Shown here piece by piece: positions 61,805 through 64,000 of a DNA stretch of 64,000 bases. The notes under the pieces were generated by a model. The model ran no database searches. It was not told the origin of the DNA and was given only the letters and a program-made list of their open reading frames with translations. The DNA is from Methanoculleus caldifontis. Lineage in GTDB: Archaea > Halobacteriota > Methanomicrobia > Methanomicrobiales > Methanoculleaceae. The translations under genes and the position numbers were made by a program. The first letter of the stretch is position 1; each line of letters opens with the position of its first letter. Where the stretch lies: positions 206,208 through 270,207 of the forward strand of contig NZ_WBKO01000002.1 of NCBI RefSeq assembly GCF_032842345.1, given 5' to 3'.

Positions 61805-62073
61805 TATTCAATCGAAGGCGGGGATTATATCCTCGCATTCTGGGAATAAATATGCAGAACCGGACGGTTGACACCGCTAACCGGCCTCAGACAGGTATTT
61901 GTAATCGAAGGTGCAAACATACAGAGTGCGAAAAAGCGGTGCGGCCGGCCGCCGGTTTGTGGAAATATTATTTCCCCGCGGAGATCCGTTCCGGATCTCC
62001 CGGCCGGCGAGGGCAGAGCAGGGGCCGGAGCCGCACCGACGGAGTTCGACCGACCGGGAGAGATGAGCAGGGT
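61805..62073. promoter_or_regulatory. Palindrome-bearing region between archaellins and the divergent membrane protein
   Basis: No gene is supported here. Two perfect palindromes stand close together: GCGGCCGGCCGC (61941-61952) and GGAAATATTATTTCC (61961-61975). The second contains AT-rich DNA that could serve as a promoter element for the gene at 62074 about 100 bases on. They are candidate regulator sites. Confidence 0.4.
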
Positions 62074-62745
62074 ATGGCGGAGAAACAGGATTTCTTATAT
62101 GTCGTTCTGGCAATCGGGATCGTCCTCATAATAGCCCTGATCGTCAAGCCGGCGGCGACCGGCGAGCCGGCGGGCATCCGGTGGGGCGGGGAGCCGGAGC
62201 CGACGGTCACCCCGACGTGGACGCCCACGTTCGTCCCGGCAACGGCGACCCCGACCCCCACACCGGTCCCCACCTGGAACGGGAAGCCGCAGGCGATCGG
62301 GTTCGTCGACCCCGGCGCCTACCAGGTCCCGGCCGAAGAGACGCGCCCGAACCTGACCATCCCTCCGCCCGTGAACGCCTCCGGCGCCACCCGGTGGGTG
62401 ACCTACGCGACGATCGACGGCAAGTGGTCGGGGACGACCGGGATCGTCCGGATCCCGTTCCCCCGGTGGCGGCTCGACTACTCCGAGATCACGACCTCAA
62501 ACGACGAGCTCCCGCGGTTCAACTGCCAGGTGATGGATGCCGAGGACCCGAACCGGTTCGTCAGGATCATCACCCTCAACTTCGCCGACTTCCTCGGTAT
62601 GAAGGAGAGGCCCGACCTCAAGAAGGAGCAGTGGACGAGCACCTTCTACGAGGGGAACCACGACTACTACTTCGTCATCAACACCCGGTGTATCGACTCC
62701 TACACCTTGAAGATCCAGGTGCCGGAGGCGTACGTGGGCAGATAA
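62074..62745 (+). CDS. Membrane-anchored Pro/Thr-linker protein
   Basis: The 223-residue protein has a single N-terminal membrane helix (Tyr-Val-Val-Leu-Ala-Ile-Gly-Ile-Val-Leu), then a Pro/Thr-rich stalk (about 45-75, repeated Thr-Pro-Thr units). An extracellular beta-rich domain follows (about 90-223, Trp/Tyr-rich, with two cysteines). The layout is typical of archaeal cell-surface anchored proteins. I do not recognise the family. It is divergent from the archaellin operon and may be linked to the cell surface around it. Confidence 0.75.
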   Translation: MAEKQDFLYVVLAIGIVLIIALIVKPAATGEPAGIRWGGEPEPTVTPTWTPTFVPATATPTPTPVPTWNGKPQAIGFVDPGAYQVPAEETRPNLTIPPPVNASGATRWVTYATIDGKWSGTTGIVRIPFPRWRLDYSEITTSNDELPRFNCQVMDAEDPNRFVRIITLNFADFLGMKERPDLKKEQWTSTFYEGNHDYYFVINTRCIDSYTLKIQVPEAYVGR

Positions 62746-62843
62746 TACGGGCACGGCTCTTCCCGGCAACGGCGGAAAACCCACGATCCTTACATGCGAA
62801 CCCCGCGTTCATCGCATCAAAAGGAGTCCAGGGGCGAGATATC

Positions 62844-63159
62844 TCATCGCGCGTTTTTCATCTTTTTCATCATTTCATTCTTCTGCGAAAGAAGGGCCGG
62901 AGGCATCATATCTGCCCGTGCACAGGAGCGAAGAGTCAGGGGATTGTCCACGTAGTGGTGGAGGGCGGGCATGGCTCCGGGCCGGATCTCGCCCCGGAGC
63001 CGGAAGCCGAGGACCATGTCGGCGCCGGCATCGAGCGAGATCAGGAGCTTGATCTCGATAAAGCCGTAGGTGTTGTCCGCGTCCCCGATGACGATGTAGC
63101 GCCCGATCCGGACGGCATATGCCGGGCGTAACCCGGTCCTTGAGGTGAGGGGGAGGCCC
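62844..63159 (-). pseudogene. Remnant of a family-2 glycosyltransferase
   Basis: On the minus strand an open stretch reads Gly-Arg-Tyr-Ile-Val-Ile-Gly-Asp-Ala-Asp-Asn-Thr-Tyr, then Gly-Ala-Asp-Met-Val-Leu-Gly-Phe-Arg-Leu-Arg-Gly-Glu-Ile, and Pro-Gly-Ala-Met-Pro-Ala-Leu-His-His-Tyr-Val-Asp-Asn-Pro-Leu. These are the DxD and following motifs of dolichyl/polyprenyl-phosphate glycosyltransferases of the GT2 family. The N-terminal nucleotide-binding part is missing. After Asn-Pro-Leu the frame turns into unrelated residues and stops. The gene is therefore broken at both ends. It abuts the stop of the antiporter gene. Confidence 0.7.
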
Positions 63160-64000
63160 CTACCTCGTTATATTGAAGATGAAGTACAGGAACGCAACGA
63201 TACTGATGAAGATGAGCCCGTGTCCGCCGCCCCAGATGGTCGTCTGAACGTCCGGATAGTGATCTCTCAGGAACATGAGCTCCTCTTCATACGCCCGTGA
63301 CTCTTCCGAACCGGAAAACGCCCGCACAAACGGCAGAGCGACGGATTTACCTGCGATCTGAAAGGTGACCGCCGGGTTTGCCGAGATGTGCCTGAACCAA
63401 CCCACCACGCGCTCGATCACGCACCCTATCGCATCCGCGGCATGTACGAGCGGATGTGACGAGAACCAGACGACCCCATGCCCGGCCCGGATGTAGAGCG
63501 CGTCGACGTCGGTTTCGACCCCGTCGCGAGGGTGCCTGAGGGGAGGGGCCAGGAGCAGGAGGGCTCCTGCCGCAGCAAAGATGCCCGCCGACTCCAGCAG
63601 GTGCACCGGGTCGAAGACGTGGGCGGCGGTCCCGCCGGGCAGGAGGTCCGTCAGGAGGTGCGGGAAGAGCCCGATCGCAAGGCAGAAGAAGACGTTGATC
63701 CCCATTGCAGCCAGCATCGGGACCGGCGGGTCCTTCGGGAGGTGGCCTTCCCGCGTTCCGGCAACCGGCCGGAGGAAACCGAGGTAGAGGAACCGGAAGA
63801 CGTAGGTGACGGTCACCACGGCGGATACCAGGAGGAGCGGTGCGAGGTAGGGGACCGCGCCCGCCGCCTCGAGCGTCATCCCTTTGCTGACCCCACCGTT
63901 CAGGCCCGGCAGCCCCGCAAGTGCGAGACCGCCGATGACGGCGCAGAGGGTGGTCACGGGCATCGTCCTTACAAGGCCCCCGAGATCCGAGAGCCGATGC
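63160..64000 (-). CDS. Proton-conducting antiporter subunit (MrpD/NuoL-like), C-terminal part
   Basis: The frame enters from the right edge and runs to a TAG at 63160-63162. The visible part has the family segment Asp-Leu-Gly-Gly-Leu-Val-Arg-Thr-Met-Pro-Val-Thr, then Leu-Ala-Gly-Leu-Pro-Gly-Leu-Asn-Gly-Gly-Val-Ser-Lys, and several membrane helices. It ends with a soluble amphipathic stretch and a last helix. This is the C-terminal third of an Mrp/Mbh/Nuo-type antiporter subunit; the ATG at 63963 is internal, not the start. The complex cannot be named from this part. Confidence 0.85.
   Translation of the reverse strand, partial: HRLSDLGGLVRTMPVTTLCAVIGGLALAGLPGLNGGVSKGMTLEAAGAVPYLAPLLLVSAVVTVTYVFRFLYLGFLRPVAGTREGHLPKDPPVPMLAAMGINVFFCLAIGLFPHLLTDLLPGGTAAHVFDPVHLLESAGIFAAAGALLLLAPPLRHPRDGVETDVDALYIRAGHGVVWFSSHPLVHAADAIGCVIERVVGWFRHISANPAVTFQIAGKSVALPFVRAFSGSEESRAYEEELMFLRDHYPDVQTTIWGGGHGLIFISIVAFLYFIFNITR

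Noticed and set aside
63160-63963. Antiporter gene starting at the ATG at 63963
   Set aside because: The reading frame stays open to the window edge and the upstream residues match the family, so that ATG is internal.

Overview
The window is dense, high-GC DNA that reads as the chromosome of a methanogenic euryarchaeon of the order Methanomicrobiales, most like Methanoculleus. This is inference from gene content and protein style; no database search was run. The archaeal signals are Pelota, ABCE1/Rli1, an RqcH/NEMF protein, a full archaellum (Arl) locus coupled to bacterial-type che genes plus the archaeal adaptor CheF, a FilR1-type regulator, TATA-like promoters, and a tRNA-Gly without an encoded CCA. 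UvrABC and RecQ are bacterial-type additions, as often seen in mesophilic methanogens.

Layout. 1-3.3 kb: the tail of an unknown gene, a thioredoxin-like protein, a beta-carbonic anhydrase and ilvD. 3.5-9.2 kb: a tightly overlapping minus-strand tetrapyrrole operon, read sirC-hemA-hemB-hemL-hemC-cobA. It takes glutamyl-tRNA towards precorrin-2 and sirohydrochlorin (siroheme, cobalamin, F430); hemD is absent. 9.3-21.3 kb: membrane proteins (one PrsW-like), tRNA-Gly, a giant TPR protein coupled to an FKBP lipoprotein, a CNNM/CorC protein, a peroxiredoxin, an SNF symporter, an N-formylglutamate amidohydrolase-like protein, RecQ and PspC. 21.4-28 kb: uvrB, uvrC and uvrA, separated by CGCGAAG-type repeats. 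28.4-36 kb: a PRC-barrel protein, a PAS protein with a broken kinase core, a UbiA-like protein, a FilR1 regulator, a B12-binding radical SAM protein, a phosphoesterase, a CyaB/CYTH protein and a STAND-like ATPase. 36-45.4 kb: FKBP, then rqcH-pelA (ribosome rescue), a soluble PAS chemoreceptor, a small membrane protein and ABCE1.

45.8-61.8 kb: a minus-strand motility supercluster. Three archaellins lead, followed after a 550-bp gap by arlD/E, two pilin-like Arl stator proteins, arlH, arlI, arlJ, an unnamed membrane-anchored acidic protein, cheF, cheY, cheB, cheA, cheC, cheD and a secreted beta-propeller protein overlapping cheD. CheF is expected to pass the CheY signal to the motor. cheW and cheR are not in the window. 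62-64 kb: a membrane-anchored Pro/Thr-rich protein, a decayed family-2 glycosyltransferase and the C-terminal part of an Mrp/Nuo-type antiporter subunit that runs off the window edge.

The most interesting points are the unnamed arlJ-cheF interstitial protein, the secreted propeller at the end of the che operon, the rqcH-pelA...ABCE1 ribosome-rescue neighbourhood, a degenerate PAS 'kinase' lacking its phospho-acceptor His, a UvrC lacking its C-terminal HhH domain, a structured unexplained segment inside the archaellum locus, and a dispersed inverted-repeat family in several gaps.
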